Source of the DNA: Pseudidiomarina gelatinasegens
GTDB lineage: Bacteria > Pseudomonadota > Gammaproteobacteria > Enterobacterales > Alteromonadaceae
Length of the DNA stretch: 64,000 nt
NCBI RefSeq assembly: GCF_004025325.1
Contig: NZ_RSFE01000003.1
Coordinates: 186,001 to 250,000, forward strand
Direction of reading: 5' to 3'
The notes beneath the pieces are model-generated. The model was not told the DNA's origin, searched no databases, and was given only the letters and a program-made list of their open reading frames with translations. A program made the translations under genes and the position numbers. Below are positions 50,660 to 60,460 of this stretch, piece after piece. The stretch's first letter is position 1. Each line of letters begins with the position of its first letter.

Positions 50660-53600
50660 TTAGGACGCTTCTGTGAGCGCCACAGCTTCATCGATATCAA
50701 CCGCGACCAGTCTCGACACCCCAGCCTCCTGCATGGTCACCCCTGCCAAGTGCGATGCCATTTCCATAGCCACTTTGTTATGACTAATGTAAATAAATTG
50801 CACCGTGGTCGACATTTCTTCAACCAAGCGGCAAAAACGCCCAACGTTAGCATCATCCAATGGCGCATCCACTTCATCAAGTAAACAAAATGGTGCCGGA
50901 TTCAAACGAAAGATTGCAAACACTAATGATAAAGCCGTTAAAGCTTTTTCACCACCCGAAAGCAGATGAATTGTGCTGTTTTTCTTACCTGGCGGGCGAG
51001 CCATAATGGTTACCCCCGTTTCCAGCAAATCATCATCGGTAAGATCTAAATACGCGCTGCCGCCGCCAAACACCTTAGGAAACAGCTCCTGCAACCCGGT
51101 ATTTACCGCATCGTAGGTTGCTCTAAAACGCTGCCGTGTTTCTTTGTCAATCTTACGTATCGCGCTTTCAAGCGTTTCTAATGAGGCCGAGAGGTCTTCA
51201 TTTTGCTGATCCAAATACTGCTTCCGCTCCGCTAACGTTTCTGCTTCATCAATTGCGGCAAGATTTATTGCGCCAAGGCGTTGTATTGCATTTTGTAAAC
51301 GTTCTAGCTCGGCTTGCCAAGCTTTTTCATTTGCATCTTCAGAGAGTTGTTCCAGCACTGGCTTCAGCGGTTGCTGCATTTCTTGCAATACCGCTAACAC
51401 GTTGCGCGTGCGTTCCTGCAGTGCTGCTAGCTCCATCTGACTACTTTGAAGCTTTGCTCTTACTTTTTCAATTTGCCCCTGAACGCCTTGAGATCCTGAA
51501 CTTATCTCACGAATCTGTGCTTCTTGCTCGCTTAATTTATTGGCCCATTCTCGGCGCTCTTCATCTACTTGCTCGCGACTTTGAATAAGCTCCTCCAGCT
51601 GCAAAGCAAGCACCTCGAGTTCTTCCTGTGCATCACTATCAGGTGCATCCAGCAGAGCTAACTGCTCTAGCGCTTGCTGGCGTTGCTGTTGCACACGACT
51701 TACCAGCGTTTGATGGTGCGTCAACTGGGATTCTATTTGCTGAAGCTGCATCGTAAACTGTTGCACTTGATTCTGTGCTGAGTTCATTGATTCGCGTGCG
51801 TGTTGCCGTGACGTTCGCAGGCCCGTGCGGCGTTGTTGCCATTCATTTTCATCATCATCGGTTTGCCGCAATTCAATGGCTTCGGCTTGAGCATGCAATG
51901 TTTCGCTTTCTAGCTGTAACTGCTCTAATTGCGCTTGCCATTCGGTTCTCTGCAACGCAATAGCATTCTGCTTTTCCGTTAATTTTTCACGTTGCTGCTG
52001 GTGCCATGTAAGTTTGTCGGTGAGGCTGGCGTGCTGTGCTTGAATATCGCTCAATTGTTCACGCACTGTGTCACGGTTCAGTTGCTGCTCTGAAATCGCT
52101 TGCTTTAACTGGTCTTGCTCAACCACTAATTCGGCCAGTTTTACCTCTAACTGCCGAAGCGTTTCCTGCGTTTGTGTTAATTCATGTTGCTGCGCCAATT
52201 GACTATCGCCGGGATCAATACTCGCGGCTTGATAACCTTTTGCAGTCCATAACTGTCCGGCTGCAGAAATCTGCGCCATATTTGCGTCAGTTGGGTGTGC
52301 AGCATGCAGCGCGTCATCAATGCATTCAAGCTGCTGCAACACCGGCCATTGTTGCAAAGACCCTTCAACAAAACGCGCTAGACTACGCTCCGGTGGAGCC
52401 TTATTGGCAAGAACAACCAACTGCGCACCAAGTTGTTGCGGCCAGTCATTCGGGCGGCTCGCAAGAACCCATGCGTCCATCCAATTGCTGGCTACCTGCT
52501 CGGCGGCATATTGCCAGTTTGGCTCAACCGTCAGTAGATCACGAACTTGCCCCAATGTTTCGATACCTTGCTGATCAAGCCAGGTCTTTACAGCCTGAGG
52601 CCAGTCTTTGGCTTGGGCAGCTTGGAGTAAGTGCTCCAGTGAACTTTGCCGCCCAATTAGACGTTGTTGTTCCATTTGCAAGGTTTCGCGCTGCTGTTGC
52701 ATGTTACTTAATTTCGATTGGGATTCGGCTAGCCCCTGTTCTATTACCGTTATCTCGTGCTGCAATCGTTCACGCTGCGACTTCAATTGCTCAACTTGTT
52801 GTCGCAAATCGGTATTGACCAGCTCATTTTGTTGCTGCTTAATCTCTTCGAGTTCAATGGCGGTGCGCTGCAAGTCGTCCTGAACGCGTTGCTGTTGATG
52901 CTCAATGCGCTGCTGTTTCAATTGCACCTGCTGAAACTGTTCACGCTGACGTTGCTGTGCATCTAAATGGCGCTGATAGTCATCCTGCCACTGCAACCAA
53001 GCTGCTTCATCCGCTTCAAACCGTGCGGTTGCTTCTTCTAAAGCATGTTCTGCGATTTCTTGTTCTGGCAGCAGCTGTTGACGCTGAGCTTCGAGTTCTT
53101 GGCGTTGTTCGTCATCAGCTGCCAATGTTTGTTCATGTTGGGCCAGCTCCGCCTGCAGTTGACCCAGGCGTTGCTCACGTTGCTGTTGCTGCTGACGGTG
53201 AGACTGCAGCTCATGCTCGGTACGCGTAATGTCGTTGCCCAACTGGTAATAATGTTGCTGTACTTGGTCAAGCTTTTGCTTGGTTTCTTCAGCCAATTCA
53301 CGCAACTCAATGGTACCGCGCTCGCTGCCACGCTGCTCAGCCAGCCAACGTTCAAGCTCTGTTTCATATTCGCGAATGGTGGTTCGAATGCTTTCGGCCT
53401 GTTGCTCTTGTGCAAGCCAACGCAAGGCTTGAAGTTCGGCTTTGAACTTGCGTTCCTGAGCTTTAAGTTCCTTATAACGGCGGGCGGCTGAAGCCTGGCG
53501 CTGCAACTTATCTAGCTGCGTACCTAATTCGTCACGCACATCATTCAATCGATCAAGATTGTCGCGGGTATGTTGCATGCGGTTTTCGGTTTCGCGGCGA

Positions 53601-54127
53601 CGCTCTTTATATTTTGAGATGCCAGCGGCTTCTTCAAGAAAAACGCGCAGCTCTTGCGGTTTAGACTCAATAAGTCGCGAAATCATGCCTTGTTCAATAA
53701 TGGCATAACTACGCGGCCCAAGCCCGGTGCCTAGGAATAAATCGGTGATATCCCGACGTCTGCATTTGCTATTATTAAGGAAGTAGTCGGAGCGGCCATC
53801 ACGTGTAACGAGTCGTTTTACTGATATTTCAGCATAATTTGCGTATTCACCCTGAATACGGCCGGAAGAATTATCAAAAACCAATTCAACGCTGGCTTGT
53901 GAAACTGGCTTGCGCGAGTTTGAACCATTAAAAATGACATCGGTCATGGCATCGCCACGGAGGTTTTTCGCCGAGCTCTCACCAAGAACCCAGCGTACCG
54001 CATCTATGACGTTCGACTTACCACAACCGTTCGGCCCAACAACACACGTCATTTGGTGTGGGAATGGCACTTTGGTTGGGTCGACAAACGATTTGAAACC
54101 GACCAATTTAATGTGTTTTAGGCGCAT
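50660..54127 (-). CDS. smc: Chromosome segregation ATPase SMC
   Basis: A 1155-residue condensin-type SMC protein. The N-terminal head has Walker A GPNGCGKSNVIDAVRWVLGE. Two very Gln- and Glu-rich coiled-coil arms flank a hinge near residues 510-620. The C-terminal head has the ABC signature LLSGGEKALTALSLVFAIF and Walker B FCLLDEVDAPLDDANV. It compacts and segregates the chromosome with ScpA and ScpB, which are not in the window. This is canonical SMC, not MukB. The Gln-rich coils create long antisense open frames, which are not genes. Confidence 0.97.
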   Translation of the reverse strand: MRLKHIKLVGFKSFVDPTKVPFPHQMTCVVGPNGCGKSNVIDAVRWVLGESSAKNLRGDAMTDVIFNGSNSRKPVSQASVELVFDNSSGRIQGEYANYAEISVKRLVTRDGRSDYFLNNSKCRRRDITDLFLGTGLGPRSYAIIEQGMISRLIESKPQELRVFLEEAAGISKYKERRRETENRMQHTRDNLDRLNDVRDELGTQLDKLQRQASAARRYKELKAQERKFKAELQALRWLAQEQQAESIRTTIREYETELERWLAEQRGSERGTIELRELAEETKQKLDQVQQHYYQLGNDITRTEHELQSHRQQQQQREQRLGQLQAELAQHEQTLAADDEQRQELEAQRQQLLPEQEIAEHALEEATARFEADEAAWLQWQDDYQRHLDAQQRQREQFQQVQLKQQRIEHQQQRVQDDLQRTAIELEEIKQQQNELVNTDLRQQVEQLKSQRERLQHEITVIEQGLAESQSKLSNMQQQRETLQMEQQRLIGRQSSLEHLLQAAQAKDWPQAVKTWLDQQGIETLGQVRDLLTVEPNWQYAAEQVASNWMDAWVLASRPNDWPQQLGAQLVVLANKAPPERSLARFVEGSLQQWPVLQQLECIDDALHAAHPTDANMAQISAAGQLWTAKGYQAASIDPGDSQLAQQHELTQTQETLRQLEVKLAELVVEQDQLKQAISEQQLNRDTVREQLSDIQAQHASLTDKLTWHQQQREKLTEKQNAIALQRTEWQAQLEQLQLESETLHAQAEAIELRQTDDDENEWQQRRTGLRTSRQHARESMNSAQNQVQQFTMQLQQIESQLTHHQTLVSRVQQQRQQALEQLALLDAPDSDAQEELEVLALQLEELIQSREQVDEERREWANKLSEQEAQIREISSGSQGVQGQIEKVRAKLQSSQMELAALQERTRNVLAVLQEMQQPLKPVLEQLSEDANEKAWQAELERLQNAIQRLGAINLAAIDEAETLAERKQYLDQQNEDLSASLETLESAIRKIDKETRQRFRATYDAVNTGLQELFPKVFGGGSAYLDLTDDDLLETGVTIMARPPGKKNSTIHLLSGGEKALTALSLVFAIFRLNPAPFCLLDEVDAPLDDANVGRFCRLVEEMSTTVQFIYISHNKVAMEMASHLAGVTMQEAGVSRLVAVDIDEAVALTEAS

Positions 54128-54341
54128 TTATAATCGTTGTGAGTTCGCTACCAGTTGAAGAAACATCCAGTGTTTTACTGTCCGTTCGACATTAGCAGAT
54201 AATTGGAAATTTTGTAATAGCTTTACACGTTCTAGAATGGTTAACTAAGCCTTACATTTTCAAGCAAATTTTAACACTTTACCACGCTATACTTCAGTAC
54301 CGTAAAGATGTACGTAAACATTAGAATTTAGGTGGAAAGAT

Positions 54342-55097
54342 ATGCCCGTTTACAGTGAATTCGGCGGTAGTTATATCGCCCGCGGTTTCGAGCTCGCTTT
54401 TCAAAAAGGTGTTCGCCGTTATGTACTCATTCCTTTGAGTATCAACATCCTATTATTTAGCTTTGCTATCTACGCAACGTTTCACTACACCACACAGTGG
54501 GTTGGCCAGTTAATGGCCTGGTTGCCCGATTATTTAGCTTGGTTGGAACTGTTGCTGTGGCCATTAATTGTTATTGGTATCGTACTCATATTTGCACTTA
54601 CTTTTACCAGTGTAGCGAACATTATCGCCTCGCCATTCAACAGCTTGCTAGCCGAAAAAGTAGAATTTCAATTAACGGGTAGCGGTCCGGCGGACGGCGG
54701 CGTCTCGGGCATGATACGCGACATCCCGCGTATCATTGGGCGCGAATTTCAAAAAATCCTGTATTTCATACCACGTATTTTAGGCTTCGGTTTGTTGTTG
54801 ATATTCGTACCGGTGCTGGGGCAACTATTGTGGTTCTTATTTGGCGGTTGGATGATGACTATTCAATACGCAGATTATCCTTTTGATAACCACAAAGTAC
54901 CTTTTCGAACCATGCGTGCTGAATTATGGCAGCGCTCTGGAAAAAGCCTTTCCTTTGGTTGTATTGTTGCGGTACTTGCCAGTATTCCATTGGTAAATTT
55001 GGTCATGATTCCTGTTGCTGTTTGCGGCGCAACAGCAATGTGGGTCGATCACATAAGATTCGCGACGAATGGGGCTAGTAATCATTCGTTAACCTGA
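54342..55097 (+). CDS. cysZ: Sulfate transporter CysZ
   Basis: A 251-residue inner-membrane protein of the EI24/CysZ family that imports sulfate for cysteine synthesis. Hydrophobic segments lie at about 30-50, 65-90, 150-180 and 205-235. FSRAIRF-type N-terminal sequence is seen as IARGFELAFQKGVRRYVLIPLSINI, and NIIASPFNSLLAEKVE is a family signature. It diverges from smc; cysZ next to zipA/ligA is common. A GGTGGA ribosome site precedes the ATG. Confidence 0.95.
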   Translation: MPVYSEFGGSYIARGFELAFQKGVRRYVLIPLSINILLFSFAIYATFHYTTQWVGQLMAWLPDYLAWLELLLWPLIVIGIVLIFALTFTSVANIIASPFNSLLAEKVEFQLTGSGPADGGVSGMIRDIPRIIGREFQKILYFIPRILGFGLLLIFVPVLGQLLWFLFGGWMMTIQYADYPFDNHKVPFRTMRAELWQRSGKSLSFGCIVAVLASIPLVNLVMIPVAVCGATAMWVDHIRFATNGASNHSLT

Positions 55098-55139
55098 TTA
55101 TTATTTTTACATTATGCAACGAAACATTTACTAAACATT

Positions 55140-55952
55140 ATGATAAAAAAAGGATTACTTAGTTTGGCCCTGTTACTTCCTCTGTTCGGAAGTGCATCAG
55201 AGCGGACGGGTGATCATGAAATAACGTGGGCCGCAAACATTTCCCCACCTTTTCACATTGTTACCGGCCCCTTCGCACAGCAGGGTGTTTGCGATGCATT
55301 TGTGAATGCGTTGATTGATGCGATGCCCGAATCAGAGCATAAAATTGAGTACTTGCCACAAATGCGCATTGGCATGCTGTGGGAGCAAGAAAAAAACCTT
55401 TGTTATCCATGCATGATTCACCGGCAAGAAGAACAGAGCCTCATTGAGTATTCTGATCCGACTTATGCGTATCCATCACATGGCATTATTACCCGCCCTG
55501 AGCTCGTTGGCGAGCTCACGTCAAAATATGGTAATCCGGTTGATTTAAAAGCAATGCTTTCCGATCAATCGTATCGGTTTGGTCAACCTGTGGGCCGTTT
55601 ATACGGTAAATTGCAGCCTATTCTTGATGAACACTTAATTGGTACGTCAAAACATACAGACCTTTCGGGGGAAACTGCCAACACCAGCATGATGTCGATG
55701 ATTTTGGGCAGTCGTCTTGATTTCACTATTGATTACCCGATGCTAAAGCGCTTTTATGAAGAAACTGAAGGTCGTGCCCTCGCCTTTATACCCATCGCAC
55801 AATTGGCCGGTGAAGAGATCATTGGTGCTGTTGCTTGTACACGCAACAGTTGGGGAGCAGACACCATTGAGCGCATTAACCAAATAATCCCGGCAGTGCA
55901 AAACAACCCTAAATTTCAGCAAGCCCAACAAACCTGGTTGCAACCAGAATAG
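55140..55952 (+). CDS. Periplasmic solute-binding protein-like, TIGR02285-type
   Basis: A 270-residue exported protein with a signal peptide ending near SASE. The mature part resembles family 3 periplasmic binding proteins: EITWAANISPPFHIV at the start of the first lobe, YLPQMRIGMLWEQEKNLCYPCMIHRQEE, and a second lobe with TSMMSMILGSRLDFTIDYPM-like sequence. It fits the Cys-containing TIGR02285 group known from Gammaproteobacteria, whose ligand is unknown. No transporter genes are adjacent. No strong ribosome site is visible before its ATG. Confidence 0.8.
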   Translation: MIKKGLLSLALLLPLFGSASERTGDHEITWAANISPPFHIVTGPFAQQGVCDAFVNALIDAMPESEHKIEYLPQMRIGMLWEQEKNLCYPCMIHRQEEQSLIEYSDPTYAYPSHGIITRPELVGELTSKYGNPVDLKAMLSDQSYRFGQPVGRLYGKLQPILDEHLIGTSKHTDLSGETANTSMMSMILGSRLDFTIDYPMLKRFYEETEGRALAFIPIAQLAGEEIIGAVACTRNSWGADTIERINQIIPAVQNNPKFQQAQQTWLQPE

Positions 55953-56010
55953 GCAACGTTAAATCAGCCGTGGTATAATTCGCGTTTTAACGCAAACTGC
56001 GAGCGCACGA

Positions 56011-57363
56011 ATGACTGTCGAAAATTTCCAACCCTCTAAAGCCCCGAATGAAGCGGCACGTATTGGCTTTGTTAGTTTAGGTTGCCCTAAAAACTTGGTC
56101 GACTCTGAGCGAATCCTCACCCAGCTGCGTACTGAGGGCTACGATATCGTTAACAGCTACGATAATGCCGACATGGTCATTGTAAATACCTGTGGATTCA
56201 TCGACTCCGCGGTGCAAGAGTCTTTAGATGCGATTGGCGAAGCGTTAAATGAAAATGGCAAAGTTATCGTCACAGGCTGCCTTGGTGCAAAAGACGACGA
56301 GATTCGTGAAGTTCATCCTAATGTGCTGGCGATTACTGGCCCGCATGCTTACGAAGAAGTTATGGGACACGTTCATAAATATGTGCCGCAGCCACAACAC
56401 ATTCCGTTCGAAAATCTGGTTCCCGACACAGGTGTCAAACTGACTCCGCGTCACTTTGCGTACCTAAAAATCTCGGAAGGCTGCAACCACCGTTGTACCT
56501 TCTGTATTATTCCATCCATGCGCGGCGACCTCGTTAGCCGCCCTATCGGTGATGTGTTGAGTGAAGCACAGCGCCTCGCAAATGCGGGCGTTAAAGAACT
56601 GCTAGTAATATCTCAAGATACCAGCGCCTATGGTGTGGATGTGAAGCATAAAACTGGATTCTGGGATGGCAAGCCGGTTAAAACAAGCATGCAGGCACTT
56701 TGTGAAGCGCTCGGCGAACTGGGTATTTGGGTTCGTCTGCACTACGTGTATCCGTATCCAAGCGTTGATGATGTGATTCCATTGATGGCCGCCGGCAAAT
56801 TGTTGCCGTATCTTGATATTCCACTGCAGCATGCCAACAAGCGTATTCTGCGCATGATGAAACGTCCTGGCTCTGCCGAACGTACGCTTGAACGCATTCA
56901 AAAGTGGCGCGAAGTTTGCCCGGATTTAACTATTCGCAGCACCTTTATTGTAGGTTTCCCCGGTGAAACTGAAGAAGAATTTGAAGAGTTGTTGCAGTTC
57001 TTACGCGAAGCACAACTGGATCGGGTTGGCTGCTTCACCTATTCAGACGTTGAAGGTGCAAAAGCGAATGAACTGCCTGACCCAGTGCCAGAAGCGGTTA
57101 AACAAGCACGCTACGCGCGCTTTATGGAAGTTCAACAAGAGATTAGTGCTGCTCGCCTGCAAGCAAAAATTGGCCGCACACTAACCGTGCTTATCGACGA
57201 AGTTGATGAAGAAGGTGCAATTGGTCGCAGCTACGCAGATGCACCGGAAATCGACGGTTTGGTGTACTTAAATGGCGAATTAAACGTTCAGCCAGGCGAT
57301 ACAGTTGAAGTTGCAATTGAACACGCTGATGAATACGACTTGTGGGGCTCGGTGGTGCGTTAA
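56011..57363 (+). CDS. rimO: Ribosomal protein S12 methylthiotransferase RimO
   Basis: A 450-residue radical-SAM enzyme that adds a methylthio group to an Asp of ribosomal protein S12. The N-terminal MTTase domain carries cluster cysteines in [20 protein letters not shown] and GCLGAKDDE. The radical-SAM CxxxCxxC motif is in [20 protein letters not shown]-terminal TRAM domain occupies about 385-450 ([26 protein letters not shown]). All expected cysteines are present. It converges with rmuC and is probably monocistronic. Confidence 0.97.
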   Translation: MTVENFQPSKAPNEAARIGFVSLGCPKNLVDSERILTQLRTEGYDIVNSYDNADMVIVNTCGFIDSAVQESLDAIGEALNENGKVIVTGCLGAKDDEIREVHPNVLAITGPHAYEEVMGHVHKYVPQPQHIPFENLVPDTGVKLTPRHFAYLKISEGCNHRCTFCIIPSMRGDLVSRPIGDVLSEAQRLANAGVKELLVISQDTSAYGVDVKHKTGFWDGKPVKTSMQALCEALGELGIWVRLHYVYPYPSVDDVIPLMAAGKLLPYLDIPLQHANKRILRMMKRPGSAERTLERIQKWREVCPDLTIRSTFIVGFPGETEEEFEELLQFLREAQLDRVGCFTYSDVEGAKANELPDPVPEAVKQARYARFMEVQQEISAARLQAKIGRTLTVLIDEVDEEGAIGRSYADAPEIDGLVYLNGELNVQPGDTVEVAIEHADEYDLWGSVVR

Positions 57364-57380
57364 TAAGGCCTGTAGAAAAC

Positions 57381-57406
57381 AGGTGGCGCGATATACAGCG
57401 CCACCT
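57381..57406. terminator. Hairpin between convergent rimO and rmuC
   Basis: AGGTGGCGC (57381-57389) and GCGCCACCT (57398-57406) form a perfect 9-base stem with an 8-base loop, 17 bases after the rimO stop. The following sequence is T-rich but interrupted. It is probably a modest bidirectional terminator. Confidence 0.6.
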
Positions 57407-57407
57407 A

Positions 57408-57443
57408 TTGTTCTTTGTCTTATTCTTCGTCTTATTCTTCGTC
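57408..57443 (-). repeat. Three tandem 12-base units spanning the rmuC stop codon
   Basis: On the minus strand GACGAAGAATAA occurs twice in direct succession (57432-57443 and 57420-57431) and a third degenerate copy follows (57408-57419). The first unit contains the last codons and the stop of rmuC. The second unit puts another in-frame TAA 12 bases further on. Confidence 0.8.
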
Positions 57444-58802
57444 GTTATCTGTTTCGTTATTATTGAGTAATTTGCTATCAATTTGTTTGGACGATTGCAC
57501 ACCCAGCTTTCTGAAATTCTCAACCCGCCCGACTAAATTGCCTCGGCCTGTCGATAACTTATTCATCGCACCGTCATAGTGTTTTCTTACGCTATCGATC
57601 GCGTTACCAACTTTTTGCATATCTTCAATGAAACCGACAAACTTGTCATAAAGTTTGGTCGCCTCAGTTGCAATAATCTGCGCGTTTTGATTTTGGTATT
57701 CATATTGCCAAATATTATTAACTGTACGCAGCGCCACCAGCAAATTGGTTGGGCTCACCAGCATAATGTTGTTGTCTAGCGCCAAACGAATTAATTCAGG
57801 CTCGCGATCAACAGCCAACAAAAATGCCGGTTCAATGGGAATAAACATTAATACATAGTCAAGGGTACGAACGCTCTCTAGCTGTTGATAGTTCTTCTTT
57901 CCGAGCCCTTTTATGTGATTACGTAACGAACTCACGTGTTCAGCTAATGCTGCCTCTCGAGCAGCATCATCGTCGCTATTAAAGTAACGCTCATAGGCCA
58001 CCAGTGATACTTTGGAATCAATTACCACATCTTTGTCATTGGGTAAGTGGACAACAACGTCGGGTTTAAAGCTTTTACCGTCTTCATCACGGTGGTGCGA
58101 TTGGGTTTCATATTCGTTTCCTTCACGCAAACCGGATTGACTCAAGATTCTATCGAGAACCACTTCGCCCCAATTGCCTTGAGCTTTAGTATCACCTTTT
58201 AATGCCCGCGTGAGCGCTTCAGCTTCCGCGGCCATTTGTTTGTTCAACTCACGTAATGTATTCACCTGAGTCGTCAGTTCCGAACGTTGCTTTAGCTCTT
58301 CGGTATGCTGCTGCGTTACCTGGCTTTTAAAGGCTTCAAGTTGCTGTTTGAAGGGCGCTAACGTGGTTTCTAAAGTTTGCTTGCTATTGGCTTGCAAGCG
58401 CTCCGATTTTTGCTCAAAAATCTGCTGAGCCAAACGCTCAAACTCATTTTTTAACCGCTCTTCGCTCGCTTCAAGAAGCTTTTGTTTCTCTTCCGCGCTT
58501 TGTAATTTTGCACTCAGTTCTGCGCGCGCGCCAGCGAGCTCTGCCTGCAAGTCGCTACGCTGCTGTTGCGTCTGCTGTAGCTGCGTCTCGGCTCGCTGTA
58601 AACGCTGTTCATAATCACCGCGCACCAGCTCAGCTTGCTCACGCAATTGTTGCAGTTGGCTCTCCAAAAAGGCTTGTTGTTGCTCAGCTTCTTGGTGTTT
58701 CGCTTTCACACGTGGCGTGACTAATAGCCACGCCACGCCGAACCCAACTATAGCGGATGCTACCGCACCCGCCGCTAACTGCCACAATTCGAGATTAAGC
58801 AT
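57432..58802 (-). CDS. rmuC: DNA recombination protein RmuC
   Basis: A 456-residue protein with an N-terminal transmembrane helix (LAAGAVASAIVGFGVAWLL), a long Gln/Glu/Ala-rich coiled coil (about 40-200) and a nuclease-like RmuC domain (about 200-420). The domain contains GNWGEVVLDRIL, KPDVVVHLPNDKDVVIDSKVSL and FIPIEPAFLLAVDREPEL. RmuC limits sequence inversions at short inverted repeats; its biochemistry is poorly known. It overlaps the fumarase stop by 8 bases and is likely co-transcribed with it. Confidence 0.95.
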   Translation of the reverse strand: MLNLELWQLAAGAVASAIVGFGVAWLLVTPRVKAKHQEAEQQQAFLESQLQQLREQAELVRGDYEQRLQRAETQLQQTQQQRSDLQAELAGARAELSAKLQSAEEKQKLLEASEERLKNEFERLAQQIFEQKSERLQANSKQTLETTLAPFKQQLEAFKSQVTQQHTEELKQRSELTTQVNTLRELNKQMAAEAEALTRALKGDTKAQGNWGEVVLDRILSQSGLREGNEYETQSHHRDEDGKSFKPDVVVHLPNDKDVVIDSKVSLVAYERYFNSDDDAAREAALAEHVSSLRNHIKGLGKKNYQQLESVRTLDYVLMFIPIEPAFLLAVDREPELIRLALDNNIMLVSPTNLLVALRTVNNIWQYEYQNQNAQIIATEATKLYDKFVGFIEDMQKVGNAIDSVRKHYDGAMNKLSTGRGNLVGRVENFRKLGVQSSKQIDSKLLNNNETDNDEE

Positions 58803-60306
58803 CTGCTGCTTCCAATTTTACCCGCCAAATTGCTGGGCCGGTTTCGTGAGCGTTTTCGCCAGTGCTATCAACTGCCACGGTGACTGGCATATCTTCAACT
58901 TCAAATTCATAAATCGCTTCCATGCCGAGATCTTCAAATGCAACAACGCGTGCCTTTTTAATGGCTTTTGCAACCAAGTATGCTGCACCACCAACGGCCA
59001 TCAAATAAACCGCTTTATGTTGCTTAATGCTCTCAACTGTTTCAGGACCGCGTTCAGCTTTACCGATCATGCCTAGAATACCAGTTTTATCCAGCATCAA
59101 GTCGGTGAATTTATCCATCCGTGTCGCGGTTGTCGGCCCAGCAGGCCCCACAACCTCATCACCAACAGGATCAACAGGCCCGACGTAATAGATAAATTTG
59201 TTAGTGAAATCCACCGGTAATGATTCACCATTATCAAGCATATCTTTGATGCGTTTATGCGCAGCATCGCGTCCGGTTAACATCTTACCTGACAACAACA
59301 CAGTTTCACCGGTTTTCCAGGTCTCGATATCTGCTTGGGTTACGGTGTCCAAGTTTACTCGGCGCGCATCATCACCCAGCTCAAAGGTAATATCTGGCCA
59401 ATCGTCCAATTTAGGTGGCTGAAGATCGGCTGGCCCAGAACCATCAAGCACAAAGTGCGCGTGACGTGTTGCTGCACAGTTTGGAATTAAAGTAACAGGC
59501 TTTGAGGCTGCATGCGTTGGCGCGGTTTTTATTTTCACATCCATAACCGTGGTCACGCCACCAAGCCCTTGTGCACCAATGCCCAGCTTATTCACGCGGT
59601 GATAAATTTCCAAACGCAATTCTTCTTCAGCGTTCTGTGCACCGCGGTCGAGTAGCTCTTGTATATCGACAGGATCCATCAAGGCTTCTTTCGCAAGAAC
59701 AGCTGATTTTTCGGCGGTACCACCGATGCCTAATCCAATCATGCCAGGCGGACACCAACCAGCACCCAGTTTTGGCATTGTTTCAACAACCCAGTCAGCA
59801 ATATTGTCACTTGGATTGAGCATGGCCATCTTCGATTTATTCTCCGAGCCACCACCTTTTGCAGCAATCATGACTTCAATGTTCGCGCCCGGCACCATAT
59901 CGATATGAACCACGGCAGGCGTGTTATCGCCCGTATTTTTGCGTTTGCCGGCTGGGTCAGCAACAATGGATGCACGCAATGGGTTGTCGGCATTCATATA
60001 AGCACGACGGGTGCCTTCATCAACCATTTGCTGCACGGTAAGGTCGGTTTTATCCCATTGCACGCCCATGCCAACTTTCACAAAGCACGTCACAATCCCC
60101 GTATCCTGACAGATTGGGCGGTGTCCTTGCGCTGACATGCGTGAATTCGTCAGTACTTGCGCAATCGCATTTTTTGCGGCTTCACTCTGCTCACGATGGT
60201 AAGCTTTTTCGAGCGCTTGCACGAAATCTAAGGGGTGGTAATAAGAAATATACTGCAGCGCATCTTCAATGCTTTCAATAAAATCAGCCTGACGAATAAT
60301 AGCCAT
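58795..60306 (-). CDS. fumA: Class I fumarate hydratase (iron-sulfur)
   Basis: A 503-residue [4Fe-4S] fumarase of the TCA cycle that interconverts fumarate and malate. The N-terminal alpha domain has a cluster Cys in GHRPICQDTGIVTCF. Further conserved stretches are AKGGGSENKSKMAMLNPSD, GAGWCPPGMIGLGIGGTAEKSAVLAKEALM and GIGAQGLGGVTTVMDVKI. The C-terminal beta domain has YYVGPVDPVGDEVVGPAGPTTATRMDKFTD. The frame is open to 60561, but GAGG lies five bases before the ATG at 60306 and MAIIRQADF is the family-like start. It diverges from pabB. Confidence 0.95.
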   Translation of the reverse strand: MAIIRQADFIESIEDALQYISYYHPLDFVQALEKAYHREQSEAAKNAIAQVLTNSRMSAQGHRPICQDTGIVTCFVKVGMGVQWDKTDLTVQQMVDEGTRRAYMNADNPLRASIVADPAGKRKNTGDNTPAVVHIDMVPGANIEVMIAAKGGGSENKSKMAMLNPSDNIADWVVETMPKLGAGWCPPGMIGLGIGGTAEKSAVLAKEALMDPVDIQELLDRGAQNAEEELRLEIYHRVNKLGIGAQGLGGVTTVMDVKIKTAPTHAASKPVTLIPNCAATRHAHFVLDGSGPADLQPPKLDDWPDITFELGDDARRVNLDTVTQADIETWKTGETVLLSGKMLTGRDAAHKRIKDMLDNGESLPVDFTNKFIYYVGPVDPVGDEVVGPAGPTTATRMDKFTDLMLDKTGILGMIGKAERGPETVESIKQHKAVYLMAVGGAAYLVAKAIKKARVVAFEDLGMEAIYEFEVEDMPVTVAVDSTGENAHETGPAIWRVKLEAADA

Positions 60307-60460
60307 GAATACCTCGAGTTTTGACTGGGTTCGATTTCCAGAGGGTAACGTTAAGTTGACGCTATGATAGCGTTTTGTGGTCGTGCTGACCAGTTTCCTG
60401 CACGCCTTAAAAAGGTACTTTATGATATGCTGAGACGCAGATACACAGGGGAGATTTATT

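Noticed and set aside
52036-52818. A 260-codon open frame on the plus strand inside smc
   Set aside because: It is antisense to the Gln- and Glu-rich coiled coil of SMC. CAG, CAA and GAA codons leave few stops on the other strand, the translation shows no domain, and no ribosome site is seen.
54128-54341. Promoter elements between smc and cysZ
   Set aside because: Several TATACT- and TTAACA-like hexamers exist, but none has acceptable spacing, so none is listed.
60307-60460. Promoter for pabB around TATGAT upstream of its GTG
   Set aside because: The paired -35 matches only half of the consensus, so the assignment would be a guess.
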